Part shown: in pieces, positions 1-8,313 of the stretch
Layout: each line of letters begins with the position of its first letter
Position numbering within the stretch: the first letter of the stretch is position 1
From: Desulfovibrio sp. Dsv1
GTDB lineage: Bacteria > Desulfobacterota > Desulfovibrionia > Desulfovibrionales > Desulfovibrionaceae
Direction of reading: 5' to 3'
DNA length: 13,079 bases
Assembly (NCBI GenBank): GCA_000403945.1
Contig: APFI01000125.1
Location: forward strand, 1-13,079
Program-made: the position numbers and the translations under genes
The notes under the pieces: model-generated
Seen by the model: only the letters and a program-made list of their open reading frames with translations
Told to the model about the DNA's origin: nothing
Databases searched by the model: none

Positions 1-551
1 TCAATGGCTTGGGCGTCCGGCGGCACCGAGGCGCAGAACTGTTCCAAGGCGTCGGCTTCAAAGTTCAGCCCCAGATCGCGGGCACGCTGCTGCACATGAC
101 GTTTGACACCGCGTTCGGTCAGCCCTTCATGCCGCCAGATCCAGCCCTGCTGGTTGGCAAAGGCCAGACAGCGCAGTTTGGCGATATGGGCCGGGATCTT
201 GGGCTGCCCCTTCTCCCAGTTTACTTCCAGGCAGAAAAAGGGCCAGCACTGGGCCGAAGGCCGGGCTAATGCCTGAGAAATCTTTTTCCAGACGGCTGCG
301 GGCCAGAGCTGGGCCTGACGGAGCAGCAGGAGGCGCGACGCGCCGAACAGGCCCTGCAGACTGAGCTGTTCCCAGAAACGCGGCGGCGGCTCCTCGTCGC
401 CCCAGTAGACATGGCGTTCCCATGATCCGCCCGCCGGCGGGAAGGCAGCCAGTTGCTCCATGAGACGGGTGCGGAGCAACCGGCTGTCCGGGCAGATCAG
501 AAAGCTGAAGCCGGGCCTGTCGTTTCTGTCGCTTCCGTTCCGCGGGCTCAT
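1..551 (-). CDS. holA: DNA polymerase III delta subunit, 3'-truncated by the window edge
   Basis: The delta subunit is the clamp-loader component that opens the beta sliding clamp in the replisome. Only the N-terminal 183 codons are present, because the reading frame is still open at the left edge. The start is the ATG at 549-551, 15 nt after the leuS stop. No good Shine-Dalgarno precedes it, so translation may be coupled to leuS. The N-terminus reads RPGFSFLICPDSRLLRTRL and is followed by a GDEEPPPRFWEQLSLQGLFG stretch and a hydrophobic LLLLRQAQLWP segment. That is the pattern of the delta N-terminal domain: a hydrophobic strand, a phosphate-loop-like position without a true Walker A, then a conserved SLFG-type motif. 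Clustering with leuS is common for holA in Proteobacteria. The family call comes from motif pattern only and the C-terminal collar domain is not visible, so a divergent paralogue is possible. Confidence 0.72.
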   Translation of the reverse strand, partial: MSPRNGSDRNDRPGFSFLICPDSRLLRTRLMEQLAAFPPAGGSWERHVYWGDEEPPPRFWEQLSLQGLFGASRLLLLRQAQLWPAAVWKKISQALARPSAQCWPFFCLEVNWEKGQPKIPAHIAKLRCLAFANQQGWIWRHEGLTERGVKRHVQQRARDLGLNFEADALEQFCASVPPDAQAI

Positions 552-566
552 GCCAATGCGCGCGGC

Positions 567-3080
567 CTAATTGGCCACGATGTTGACCAGTTTGCCGGGA
601 ACCACCACCACCTTGCGCACGGTCAGGCCGTCCGTGTGGCGCAGTACCGCTGGATCGGCCAGGGCGGCATGTTCCAGCGCGGCCTTGTCCGCTTCGGCGA
701 CCACTTCTAGGGTACCGCGCAGCTTGCCGTTGACCTGCAGGGCCACAGTAATCATGTCCTGAGCCGTGGCGGCCTCGTCCCAGTGGGGCCAAGGCTCGTC
801 GGCCAGCGGTGCGGGGTGCCCCATCCGTTGCCAGAGCTCCTCGCAGAGATGCGGGGTGATGGGCGAAAGCAGGGTCAGTACCGTGGCCATGGCCGAGGAA
901 AAGACGCGATTCTCGGCATCGCTCCAGCCCAGTTTTTCGCGCGAAAGGTACATGGCGTTGACGAGTTCCATGACGGCGGCGATGGCCGTATTGAATTGGA
1001 AGCGGCCGCCCATGTCTTCACCGGCTTTTTTGATCGTGAGATGCTCCTTGCGGCGCAGGTCGTGGCTTTCCGCGCTGCCCGCATCCACAGCGGTCGCTCC
1101 GCAGGCCTTGAGAGGGAGCAGTCGGGCTTCCTCTTCGGTGAAAAGCCGCCAGATGCGGGCAAGAAAACGCGACGCGCCTTCAATGCCCGAGTCCGACCAG
1201 TCGAAATCCCGCTCCGGCGGAGCCGCGAAGAGGCAGAACAGGCGCACGGTGTCCGCGCCGTATTTGTTGATCATCTCTGTGGGATCCACCACGTTGCCCT
1301 TGGACTTGGACATCTTGCCGCCGTCCTTGAGCACCATGCCCTGGGTCAGCAGGTTGGTGAAGGGTTCGGCCAGATCCTTGGGGAAGAAGCCCAGATCGCG
1401 CAGCACCTTGGTGAAGAAACGGGAGTAAAGCAGATGCAGAATGGCGTGCTCCACGCCGCCGATATACTGGTCTACGGGCAGCCAGTATTGCAGAGCCTCG
1501 GGCTTGAAAGGAGCCTTGTCGTCGCGAGCGCCGGTGTAGCGGGCGAAATACCAGGAGGATTCCACAAAGGTGTCCATGGTGTCGGTTTCGCGCCGGGCCG
1601 GGCCGCCGCAGCGGGGGCAGGCGCACTCCGCGAAGGATGGCGTTTCCGGCAGAGGAGAGCTGCCGTCGTCGCGCACCCTCACATCCAAGGGCAGGAGCAC
1701 AGGCAGATTTTCTTCCTTTTCCGGCACCACGCCACATTTGTCACAGTAGATCACCGGAATGGGCGCGCCCCAGAAACGCTGGCGCGAGATGTTCCAGTCG
1801 CGCAGGCGGAACTGTGTGGTGGTCTTGCCCTTATTGCTCTTTTCCAGCGCTTCGGCCACGGCCTTCTTGCCCTCTTCATTGGGCAGGCCGTTAAAGGATC
1901 CGGAATTGACCATCAGACCGGGGCCTGTCCAGACTTCGGTCATGCGCTGGGGATCAAGCGCTTGACCCTCGGGGCTGATGACCACTTGCACGGGCAGGCC
2001 GTACTTGCGGGCGAAATCGAAATCGCGCTGGTCGTGGGCGGGTACGCCCATAACCGCGCCGGTACCGTAGTCGGCCAGCACGAAATTGCCCAGCCAGAGC
2101 GGGACGCGTTGGCCGGTAAAAGGATGCAGGGCATATGCGCCGGTGAAGACGCCTTCTTTTTCCAAGTTGTCGGACTGGCGGTCCAGGCGGTCCATATTGC
2201 GGATGCGCTCCACAAAGGCGCGCACTTCGTCGGCTTTTTCGTAACCTTCAATGAGTTTTTTCACCAGCGGATGTTCCGGGGCCAAGGTCATAAAGGTCAC
2301 ACCGAAGACGGTATCCGGCCTAGTGGTGAACACATCAATGCCGTACACGCCCTCAACAGCTTTTTCCAGACCGAAGCTGATGGCCGCGCCCGTGGACTTG
2401 CCGATCCAGTTGCGCTGCATGGCCAGCACGCGGTCCGGCCAGCCGCCTTCCAGCAGGAAGAGGTCGGTCAGCAGCTCGTCGCCGTAAGCCGTGATCTTCA
2501 GAAACCACTGGGTCAGATCCTTCTGCTCCACCCGGCTGTCGCAACGCCAACAGAGGCCGTCGATGACCTGCTCGTTGGCCAGCACCGTATGGCAGGAGGG
2601 GCACCAGTTCTGCGGGGCCTTTTTGCGGTAGACTAGGCCTTTTTCCAGCAGGCGCAGAAAGAACATCTGTTCCCAGCGGTAGTATTCGGGGCGGCAGGTG
2701 GCGATTTCGCGCGACCAGTCGTAGGAATAGCCCAGGCGTTGTAACTGGGCGCGCATATTGTCGATATTGGCGTAGGTCCACTGGGCCGGGTGCACATGAT
2801 GCTTGATGGCCGCGTTTTCGGCGGGCAGGCCGAAAGCGTCCCAGCCCATGGGATGCAGCACGTTGAAGCCCTGCATGCGTTTACAGCGCGCCACCACGTC
2901 GCCGATGGAATAGTTGCGCACATGGCCCATATGGATGTTGCCCGAGGGATAAGGAAACATCTCCAGCACGTAATACTTGGGTTTGTCGCTCTCGTGCGTG
3001 CTGGCGAAGGATTTTTCCTCCCGCCAGCGGGTCTGCCATTTTTTTTCGATAGCCTGCGGATTGTAGCGTTCTTGCGTCAT
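567..3080 (-). CDS. leuS: Leucyl-tRNA synthetase
   Basis: This class I synthetase charges tRNA-Leu with leucine in the cytoplasm. The 837-residue product is complete and of bacterial length. The Rossmann fold carries the HIGH motif as HMGH (residues 50-53). A zinc-knuckle-like cluster follows at C160, C163, C177 and C180. The CP1 editing domain contains the threonine-rich TTRPDT motif (252-257) and GVPAHDQRDFDF with the aspartate that positions mischarged tRNA. A second cysteine group lies at C446/C449 and C486/C488/C491. The KMSKS motif is exact at 589-593 and is followed by the anticodon-binding helical domain. The start ATG (3078-3080) lies 19 nt after the nusB stop with only a weak Shine-Dalgarno, which suggests cotranscription with nusB upstream and holA downstream. 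Large plus-strand open frames across this gene are antisense shadows. Confidence 0.98.
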   Translation of the reverse strand: MTQERYNPQAIEKKWQTRWREEKSFASTHESDKPKYYVLEMFPYPSGNIHMGHVRNYSIGDVVARCKRMQGFNVLHPMGWDAFGLPAENAAIKHHVHPAQWTYANIDNMRAQLQRLGYSYDWSREIATCRPEYYRWEQMFFLRLLEKGLVYRKKAPQNWCPSCHTVLANEQVIDGLCWRCDSRVEQKDLTQWFLKITAYGDELLTDLFLLEGGWPDRVLAMQRNWIGKSTGAAISFGLEKAVEGVYGIDVFTTRPDTVFGVTFMTLAPEHPLVKKLIEGYEKADEVRAFVERIRNMDRLDRQSDNLEKEGVFTGAYALHPFTGQRVPLWLGNFVLADYGTGAVMGVPAHDQRDFDFARKYGLPVQVVISPEGQALDPQRMTEVWTGPGLMVNSGSFNGLPNEEGKKAVAEALEKSNKGKTTTQFRLRDWNISRQRFWGAPIPVIYCDKCGVVPEKEENLPVLLPLDVRVRDDGSSPLPETPSFAECACPRCGGPARRETDTMDTFVESSWYFARYTGARDDKAPFKPEALQYWLPVDQYIGGVEHAILHLLYSRFFTKVLRDLGFFPKDLAEPFTNLLTQGMVLKDGGKMSKSKGNVVDPTEMINKYGADTVRLFCLFAAPPERDFDWSDSGIEGASRFLARIWRLFTEEEARLLPLKACGATAVDAGSAESHDLRRKEHLTIKKAGEDMGGRFQFNTAIAAVMELVNAMYLSREKLGWSDAENRVFSSAMATVLTLLSPITPHLCEELWQRMGHPAPLADEPWPHWDEAATAQDMITVALQVNGKLRGTLEVVAEADKAALEHAALADPAVLRHTDGLTVRKVVVVPGKLVNIVAN

Positions 3081-3099
3081 GTGCGGATACCGGGCCGGA

Positions 3100-3588
3100 T
3101 TAAGGGTTGGTGGCGCGGGCGGCGGGCGGAACCGGTTCGCCGCTCTCCAGAGCCTTGGCCGCCGCGTCCAGAATACCGTTGATGAAGTTTTTGGCGTTGC
3201 CTTCGCCGAACTGGCCGCTCAGTTCCAGAGCCTCGTTAATGGCCACCTTGGGCGGCACGTCCTGGCGGTAGAGCATTTCAAATACGGCCAGACGCAGCAG
3301 GGTCAGCTCGATGCGGCCCATGCGGTCCACCCGCCAGTTGTGGGAAAAGCGGTCGATGGCCGCGTCCAGCGCCTTGCTGTTGTTCCAGACGCCTTTCACC
3401 AGCTCCCAGGCGAAGCCTGTGGGTTCGGCGGACAGATCCTCCTCGTTCATGGCCGTGTTATGGGGGGAGAGCACAAAGGCCCGGCGCAGTTCCCCGGGGT
3501 TTGTCGCCGGAGTGAAGGAAAGTCCGTACAACACCTGAAAGGCCAGTTCGCGCGCGCCCCGGCGGGTAGCGTTCTTACCCTTGCCCAT
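3100..3588 (-). CDS. nusB: Transcription antitermination factor NusB
   Basis: NusB binds boxA RNA together with ribosomal protein S10 (NusE) and takes part in antitermination of rRNA transcription. The 162-residue protein is a single all-helical domain. It opens with a basic stretch and RRGARELAFQVLYGL, the characteristic first helix that contributes to RNA binding. It ends with the conserved VAINEALELSGQFGEGNAKNFINGILD segment, given here only in outline (about residues 110-140), which is diagnostic for NusB. The usual length is about 135-165 residues, so it is full length. The start ATG at 3586-3588 is only 3 nt beyond the ribH stop and no clear Shine-Dalgarno is visible, so translation is probably coupled to ribH. 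The ribH-nusB pairing is a widespread bacterial arrangement. Confidence 0.96.
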   Translation of the reverse strand: MGKGKNATRRGARELAFQVLYGLSFTPATNPGELRRAFVLSPHNTAMNEEDLSAEPTGFAWELVKGVWNNSKALDAAIDRFSHNWRVDRMGRIELTLLRLAVFEMLYRQDVPPKVAINEALELSGQFGEGNAKNFINGILDAAAKALESGEPVPPAARATNP

Positions 3589-3591
3589 GAA

Positions 3592-4062
3592 TTACAACTG
3601 CTCCAGCACGCGGATGGTTTCCAGCATGGCTGCGGCGGCCTCCACGCCCTTATTGCCGCCCTTGGACCCAGCCCGTTCAATGGCCTGTTCAATGCTGTCG
3701 CAGGTCAGCAGACCGAAGCCGATGGGCGTGCCGGACTGCATCATGGCCTGCGCAATGCCCTTGCTGGCTTCGGCGCAGACATAGTCGAAATGCGGGGTAC
3801 CGCCCCGGATCACCGCGCCCAGAGCCAGAATGCCGTCATATTTGCGCGCGGCGGCCAACTTCTGACAGACCAGGGGCAGTTCGAACGCGCCGGGAATGCG
3901 CACCAAGGTGATGTCCGCCGGATTCAGGCTGTGGCGTTCCAGATAATCCTGAGCCCCCCCCACCAGACGGTCCACGATGAAGTCGTTGAAGCGGGTGGCC
4001 ACGATGGCCACCTTCAGACCTCTGGCGTCCAACCGGCCCGCGATGGTTTTGATTGCGTTCAT
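3592..4062 (-). CDS. ribH: 6,7-dimethyl-8-ribityllumazine synthase (beta subunit)
   Basis: RibH condenses 5-amino-6-ribitylamino-uracil with 3,4-dihydroxy-2-butanone 4-phosphate to form lumazine, the penultimate riboflavin step, and typically assembles as pentamers or icosahedral capsids. The 156-residue product has family-typical length. Visible landmarks are the N-terminal ATRFNDFIVDRLVGGA substrate-binding region (22-37), RIPGAFELP (55-63), GAVIRGGTPHFDYV with the catalytic-type H91, and AGSKGGNKG (131-139). The ATG at 4060-4062 is fixed by an AGGAG Shine-Dalgarno 5 nt upstream. The same frame stays open to 4467 through the decayed transposase upstream, so automatic callers may give a 291-residue product. 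The extra N-terminal part is IS-derived and should be discarded. A possible attenuator and a nine-base T run (minus strand) lie just upstream. Confidence 0.97.
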   Translation of the reverse strand: MNAIKTIAGRLDARGLKVAIVATRFNDFIVDRLVGGAQDYLERHSLNPADITLVRIPGAFELPLVCQKLAAARKYDGILALGAVIRGGTPHFDYVCAEASKGIAQAMMQSGTPIGFGLLTCDSIEQAIERAGSKGGNKGVEAAAAMLETIRVLEQL

Positions 4063-4067
4063 GCAAA

Positions 4068-4072
4068 CTCCT
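4068..4072 (-). promoter_or_regulatory. Shine-Dalgarno of ribH (decides the start)
   Basis: The minus strand reads AGGAG followed by a 5-nt spacer and ATG. This strong site marks the 4062 start as genuine, although the same reading frame continues upstream for 135 further codons into insertion-sequence remains. Confidence 0.85.
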
Positions 4073-4091
4073 GTGCTGTAACAACGATGGC

Positions 4092-4136
4092 AAAAAAAAA
4101 TTAGGGGCTGTCCTGGCCAGGGGTAGCGTCCAGCCC
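4092..4136 (-). terminator. Possible Rho-independent terminator/attenuator upstream of ribH
   Basis: On the minus strand, GGGCTG (4136-4131) can pair with CAGCCC (4110-4105). CTAA and an uninterrupted run of nine T (4100-4092) follow. The stem is only 6 bp and the loop is about 20 nt, so the predicted stability is modest. The downstream arm lies inside the terminal repeat of the IS remnant, so the structure would have been created by the insertion. If active, it would reduce read-through from ribD-ribE into ribH-nusB-leuS-holA. Confidence 0.3.
4104..4121 (+). repeat. Left terminal inverted repeat of the IS remnant
   Basis: Reads GGGGCTGTCCTGGCCAGG on the plus strand and pairs with the inverse copy at 4566-4582, with one mismatch and one single-base gap. 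It lies immediately inside the left target-duplication octamer. Confidence 0.75.
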
Positions 4137-4542
4137 GCCTAAGCCAATAAATCAACAGTGTCAGCGGTTGGTTGTGGTCGCCTCCATTGAAGCGCCGCTC
4201 ACACTCCTTCAGGAACCCGTGGAAGTGATCCGCCCTGATTCCGTTGCATCGGCGCGGGCGCCTCCCGGCATGGTTCCAAAAGTTTGCCATCCCGTTGGCA
4301 TGATTGCCCCGCAATACAAAAATCCCTGAGTGACTCATGCGATGATGAAACGCGCCGACATTTGATGCATTGCATGCCGTGAATGTATCTGTGTATACAA
4401 TGCCGTCCGGTTCAACCCGCTCCCCAGTGACAGGCATCAATGTCCCGGTTTGGGCATCGGGAATCACCGCGGCATAAACCTTGCCGCGGCGTTTCGGCGG
4501 ACCAGCTGTTGTCGCGAGCTTAACCCGCTTCGTCTTCCGTAC
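4136..4542 (-). pseudogene. ISXO2-like transposase remnant (C-terminal part)
   Basis: Reading the minus strand from 4542 gives VRKTKR, then GKVYAAVIPDAQTGTLMPV, DGIVYTDTFTACNA, a FHHRMSHS stretch, GMANFWNHAGRRPRRCNGI and FHGFLKECERRFNGG. This is the recognisable second half of the ISXO2-like DDE/N domain of IS1595-family transposases. It includes the aspartate of YTD and the asparagine-containing NFWN motif. The zinc-ribbon N-terminus and the first catalytic aspartate are absent, and a stop codon (minus-strand TAA, plus coordinates 4543-4545) closes the frame just upstream. No intact start or Shine-Dalgarno is present. The natural stop has been lost or was never in this frame, because the frame continues through the terminal repeat into ribH. 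It is a dead relic, not a functional gene. Confidence 0.85.
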
Positions 4543-4565
4543 TTAAGCTATCCCGACCTATTCGG

Positions 4566-4582
4566 CCTGGCCAGAAAGCCCC
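4566..4582 (-). repeat. Right terminal inverted repeat of the IS remnant
   Basis: On the minus strand it reads GGGGCTTTCTGGCCAGG inward from 4582. It lies directly next to the ribE stop codon (4588-4590), which itself falls within the presumed right target-duplication octamer 4583-4590. Confidence 0.75.
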
Positions 4583-4587
4583 TAAAG

Positions 4588-5289
4588 TTAAATAAAACCG
4601 TTGCGCAACAGCAGTTCCCGGCTGACGCCCGCACGCGTTTCCGCTGCGGCGGCGGAGCCGTCCTTCCGTCCGATTTTTCCGGGTATTCCGACCTTTCCAG
4701 ACCAGGGGCCGAGCAGGCTGCGCACATATTTTCCGATAAGGTCCGTTTCCATATTGACGCACGCGTCAGGGCGCCATTGGCGCATGGTGGTGCGCTTTTG
4801 CGTGTCGGGAATGATGTTGACCTCCAGAAAATCGGGGCCGCAATCATTGACCGTCAGACTGATTCCGTCAAGGGTCACCGAGCCTTTGGCAATGACTTCG
4901 GGGCCGAAATCCGCCGGAAATTCCAGGCGGCAGCGCAGGGATTGCCCGGTGGGGCGCACGTCGCGCACTGTGGCTAGGCAGTCCACATGACCGCTGACCA
5001 GATGCCCGCCCAGACGGTCACCCAGCGCCAAGGCGCGCTCAAGGTTGACCAGATCGCCGTTGCGTAGCGCGCCCAGCGTGGTGCGCGTCAGGGTTTCCGT
5101 CGAGGCGTAAGCCGTAAAGCCGTTCTGGCTGTGGCTTTCCACCGACAGACAGACCCCGTTAACCGCGATGGATTCGCCGCCGATGACGTCCGGCAGGGTA
5201 CACATAGGCCGGATAGTCAGACGGCATTCTGCGCCGGTTTTACGCAGGGAACTGACCTCGCCCTGCCCCTGGATGATGCCCGTGAACAT
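4588..5289 (-). CDS. ribE: Riboflavin synthase (alpha chain)
   Basis: The enzyme dismutates two 6,7-dimethyl-8-ribityllumazine molecules to riboflavin and a pyrimidine that RibH reuses. The 233-residue protein starts with the classic MFTGIIQGQGEV. It has two lumazine-binding barrels, one with ESIAVNGVCLSV and one with GSVTLDGISLTVNDC, joined near GGHLVSGHVD. The C-terminus ends in SRELLLRNGFI, like the family's trimerisation helix. A linker rich in G, K, A and E at about residues 200-222 makes it slightly longer than usual. The ATG (5287-5289) is 3 nt after the ribD stop, with a GGGGGAG-type purine tract overlapping the ribD end, so it is in one operon with ribD. The stop codon abuts the IS remnant, and the coding end appears intact. 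Confidence 0.96.
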   Translation of the reverse strand: MFTGIIQGQGEVSSLRKTGAECRLTIRPMCTLPDVIGGESIAVNGVCLSVESHSQNGFTAYASTETLTRTTLGALRNGDLVNLERALALGDRLGGHLVSGHVDCLATVRDVRPTGQSLRCRLEFPADFGPEVIAKGSVTLDGISLTVNDCGPDFLEVNIIPDTQKRTTMRQWRPDACVNMETDLIGKYVRSLLGPWSGKVGIPGKIGRKDGSAAAAETRAGVSRELLLRNGFI

Positions 5290-5292
5290 CCT

Positions 5293-6450
5293 CTACTCCC
5301 CCTGGCCGGCATCGTCCGCCGCAAGGGGGCGCAGCAGAATATGAATGTCATCGCCGCGGAGGCTGGTCCGGCTGATCCGCAGGCGCAGGGCTTCGCTCAG
5401 GCTCTGGGGCGCGCGTCCGGCGAACAGGGGGCGCGCCTCGTTGTCACCCAGAACCAGAGGCGCGAGATGCAGGCGGAATTCATCCACAAAACCAGCTTCC
5501 AGCAGGGCCAGCGCCAAGCGGCCGCCGCCTTCGCAGAGCACATAAGGGCAGCCCAAGTCTTGGCGCAGGGCGCGGAACATCTCGGAGAAATCCGGACCGC
5601 CGTGCGGACCGGGGCCCAGCGCCAGCACGCGCGCGCCTATCTGACGCAGAGCCTGTGCCGCCGTGGATGCCGCAACGGCCGGTGATGCCAGAAAAACCGT
5701 CTGTTCGGGTCGTTCTTTGAGCAGATGAAAATCAGCGTCCGGCTTGGGCAGGCGCGAGGTCAGCAGGCAGGCTAGGGGCTGCGGGCCGTCGGCGCTGCCG
5801 GCGCGCGCCGTCAGGCGGGGATTGTCCGTCCTGAAAGTGCCGCCGCCCACCAGCACCGCGCCGCCGCACAGGCCCAGACCCGCGCGCAGGTCCTGCGCAT
5901 CCCGGCGCGAGGCTTCGCAGGTGATCCACTGGGAATGCCCATTGCGCGTGGCGATGCGACCATCCAGCGTGGAGGCCATCTTCAGAATCAGATAGGGCCT
6001 GTCCGCGCTCTGCCAGACCAGAAAATCCGCCACCAGATCGCGGCATTCCGTTTCGCAGACCGGCCCCAGCACCTCTACTCCGGCGTCGTGCAGGCGGGCC
6101 GCGCCTCCGGCGGCCAGGGGATTGGGGTCGGCCAGTCCCATGACCACCCGGCTGATGCCCGCGTCCAGGATGGCCTGGGTGCAGGGCGGCGTCTTGCCCT
6201 GATGGTTGCAGGGTTCCAGCGTGACCACCAAAGTACAGTCTTTTGGGTTCATGCCGTGCGCCTCAGCGTCTCTCAGGCAGTCTACCTCGGCGTGTTCCTG
6301 TCCGGCTTCATGGTGCCAGCCGCGCGCGACAATCTCGCCATCGCGCACCAGCACCGCGCCCACTGTGGGGTTGGGGTAGGTTTTCCAGCGCCCTCGTTCG
6401 GCCAAGGCGATGGCCTCACGCATGAACGGAGCGAAATCCTGTTCAGTCAT
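5293..6450 (-). CDS. ribD: Bifunctional riboflavin deaminase/reductase RibD
   Basis: RibD performs the second and third pyrimidine steps of riboflavin synthesis, deamination of the GTP-derived pyrimidine and then NADPH reduction of its ribosyl group. In the 385-residue product the N-terminal deaminase has H53-A-E55 and the zinc ligands in EPCNHQGKTPPC (C81, C90). The C-terminal reductase begins near residue 150 with LKMASTLDGRIATRNGHSQWIT, then VGGGTFRTDNPRLTAR and a CEGGGRLALALLEAGFVDE core. Two small oddities are visible. The loop after DPNP is one residue shorter than the usual family pattern, and the segment before VLVGGGT (GLGLCGG) appears a few residues longer. Neither breaks the frame or removes a ligand. 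The ATG overlaps the 3' end of the dCMP deaminase gene by 8 nt, which implies coupled translation. Confidence 0.96.
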   Translation of the reverse strand: MTEQDFAPFMREAIALAERGRWKTYPNPTVGAVLVRDGEIVARGWHHEAGQEHAEVDCLRDAEAHGMNPKDCTLVVTLEPCNHQGKTPPCTQAILDAGISRVVMGLADPNPLAAGGAARLHDAGVEVLGPVCETECRDLVADFLVWQSADRPYLILKMASTLDGRIATRNGHSQWITCEASRRDAQDLRAGLGLCGGAVLVGGGTFRTDNPRLTARAGSADGPQPLACLLTSRLPKPDADFHLLKERPEQTVFLASPAVAASTAAQALRQIGARVLALGPGPHGGPDFSEMFRALRQDLGCPYVLCEGGGRLALALLEAGFVDEFRLHLAPLVLGDNEARPLFAGRAPQSLSEALRLRISRTSLRGDDIHILLRPLAADDAGQGE

Positions 6451-6946
6451 GGTTCTTTTCTCCGCTCATGGGCTCAGGCATGCCACTGACGCGGGGCGGG
6501 GTGAAGGTGAGCTGTTCCACAGTGACGCCTGCCTCGCGCAGCATAGTGGAGGCCAGATCGTCGCGATAATCCTCGGCGTAGTGGATATGGCGGATGCCGC
6601 AATTGATCAGCATTTTGCTGCAAAGCACACAGGGATGTGTGGTGCAGTAGAGTTCCGCGCCCGAGATGTTGATGCCGTGCACCGCTGCTTGGATGATGAC
6701 GTTCTGCTCGGCGTGCAGACCGCGGCAGATCTCGTGGCGCTGGCCCGAGGGGATGCCGAGTTGCTCACGCAGGCAGCCCACTTCCAGGCAGTGGGGCACA
6801 CCGGCGGGCGCGCCGTTATAGCCCGTGGACAGAATGCGCTTGTCCTTGACGGCCATGGCGCCTACCCGACGGCGGGTGCAGGTGGAACGCTCACTCACTA
6901 GGTAGGTGATATTCATAAAATAATCAGGCCAGGGCAGTCGTTGCAT
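6443..6946 (-). CDS. dCMP deaminase (ComEB-like zinc deaminase)
   Basis: The protein probably converts dCMP to dUMP, the substrate of thymidylate synthase. It is 167 residues, typical for the family. The active site is visible as H78-A-E80 and PCVLC (C106, C109), the zinc ligands plus the general acid/base glutamate. The N-terminal ERSTCTRRRVGAMAVKDKRILSTGYNGAP is the conserved nucleotide-binding region of dCMP deaminases, distinct from RibD and from tRNA deaminases. The ATG at 6944-6946 is preferred over M11 because family members carry a W-x-x-YFM lead-in like the one seen here. Its Shine-Dalgarno is weak. It is probably the first gene of an operon with ribD, ribE and perhaps ribH-nusB-leuS-holA, since a terminator and a candidate promoter lie directly upstream. 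Other cytidylate-type deaminase specificity cannot be excluded. Confidence 0.9.
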   Translation of the reverse strand: MQRLPWPDYFMNITYLVSERSTCTRRRVGAMAVKDKRILSTGYNGAPAGVPHCLEVGCLREQLGIPSGQRHEICRGLHAEQNVIIQAAVHGINISGAELYCTTHPCVLCSKMLINCGIRHIHYAEDYRDDLASTMLREAGVTVEQLTFTPPRVSGMPEPMSGEKNHD

Positions 6947-6973
6947 AGGGGCGCTCGCAAAAGGATTTGAAGC

Positions 6974-7002
6974 AGTTTACACAGAGGCGGCCCGAAAGCC
7001 AA
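6974..7002 (-). promoter_or_regulatory. Candidate sigma70 promoter for the dCMP deaminase-rib operon
   Basis: On the minus strand TTGGCT (7002-6997) and TAAACT (6979-6974) are separated by 17 nt. Each box matches 4 of 6 consensus positions. It lies just after the glyA terminator and about 28 nt before the deaminase start, a sensible position. The match is weak, so it is a prediction only. Confidence 0.35.
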
Positions 7003-7020
7003 GCCGCGCGGCCGCGCTGC

Positions 7021-7057
7021 AAAAAATGAAAAAGGCCGCACAAACGGCCTTTTTCAT
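7021..7057 (-). terminator. Rho-independent terminator of glyA
   Basis: A perfect 13-bp inverted repeat (ATGAAAAAGGCCG at 7026-7038 and its complement at 7045-7057) encloses a 6-nt loop. On the minus strand six T (7026-7021) follow the stem, 18 nt after the glyA stop. Because the lower stem is itself A-rich on one side and T-rich on the other, it could also work from the plus strand. It separates the fab-glyA unit from the rib unit. Confidence 0.9.
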
Positions 7058-7074
7058 GCGGAAACGGGAACAGC

Positions 7075-8313
<1,239 letters not shown>

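Larger units (their letters stand above)
4104..4582 (-). mobile_element. Degenerate IS1595-family (ISXO2-like) insertion sequence, internally deleted
   Basis: This 479-bp block between ribE and ribH is bounded by imperfect terminal inverted repeats, GGGGCTGTCCTGGCCAGG at 4104-4121 and GGGGCTTTCTGGCCAGG read on the minus strand from 4582 to 4566. They differ by one substitution and one indel. It encloses the C-terminal part of an ISXO2-type transposase. The flanking octamers 4096-4103 (aaaaatta) and 4583-4590 (taaagtta) match at 6 of 8 positions, which fits a decayed 8-bp target duplication, the size usual for this family. Complete members are around 1 kb, so roughly the first half of the transposase gene is gone. 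The element cannot transpose by itself. Confidence 0.82.

Noticed and set aside
783..2636. 617-codon plus-strand open frame opposite leuS
   Set aside because: It lies wholly antisense to an unambiguous leuS with all catalytic motifs. High G+C with biased third positions commonly opens long antisense frames, and its translation is low-complexity with no family resemblance.
3079..4104. 341-codon plus-strand open frame opposite nusB and ribH
   Set aside because: Antisense shadow of two recognised genes that crosses their boundary. No ribosome-binding site or recognisable domain.
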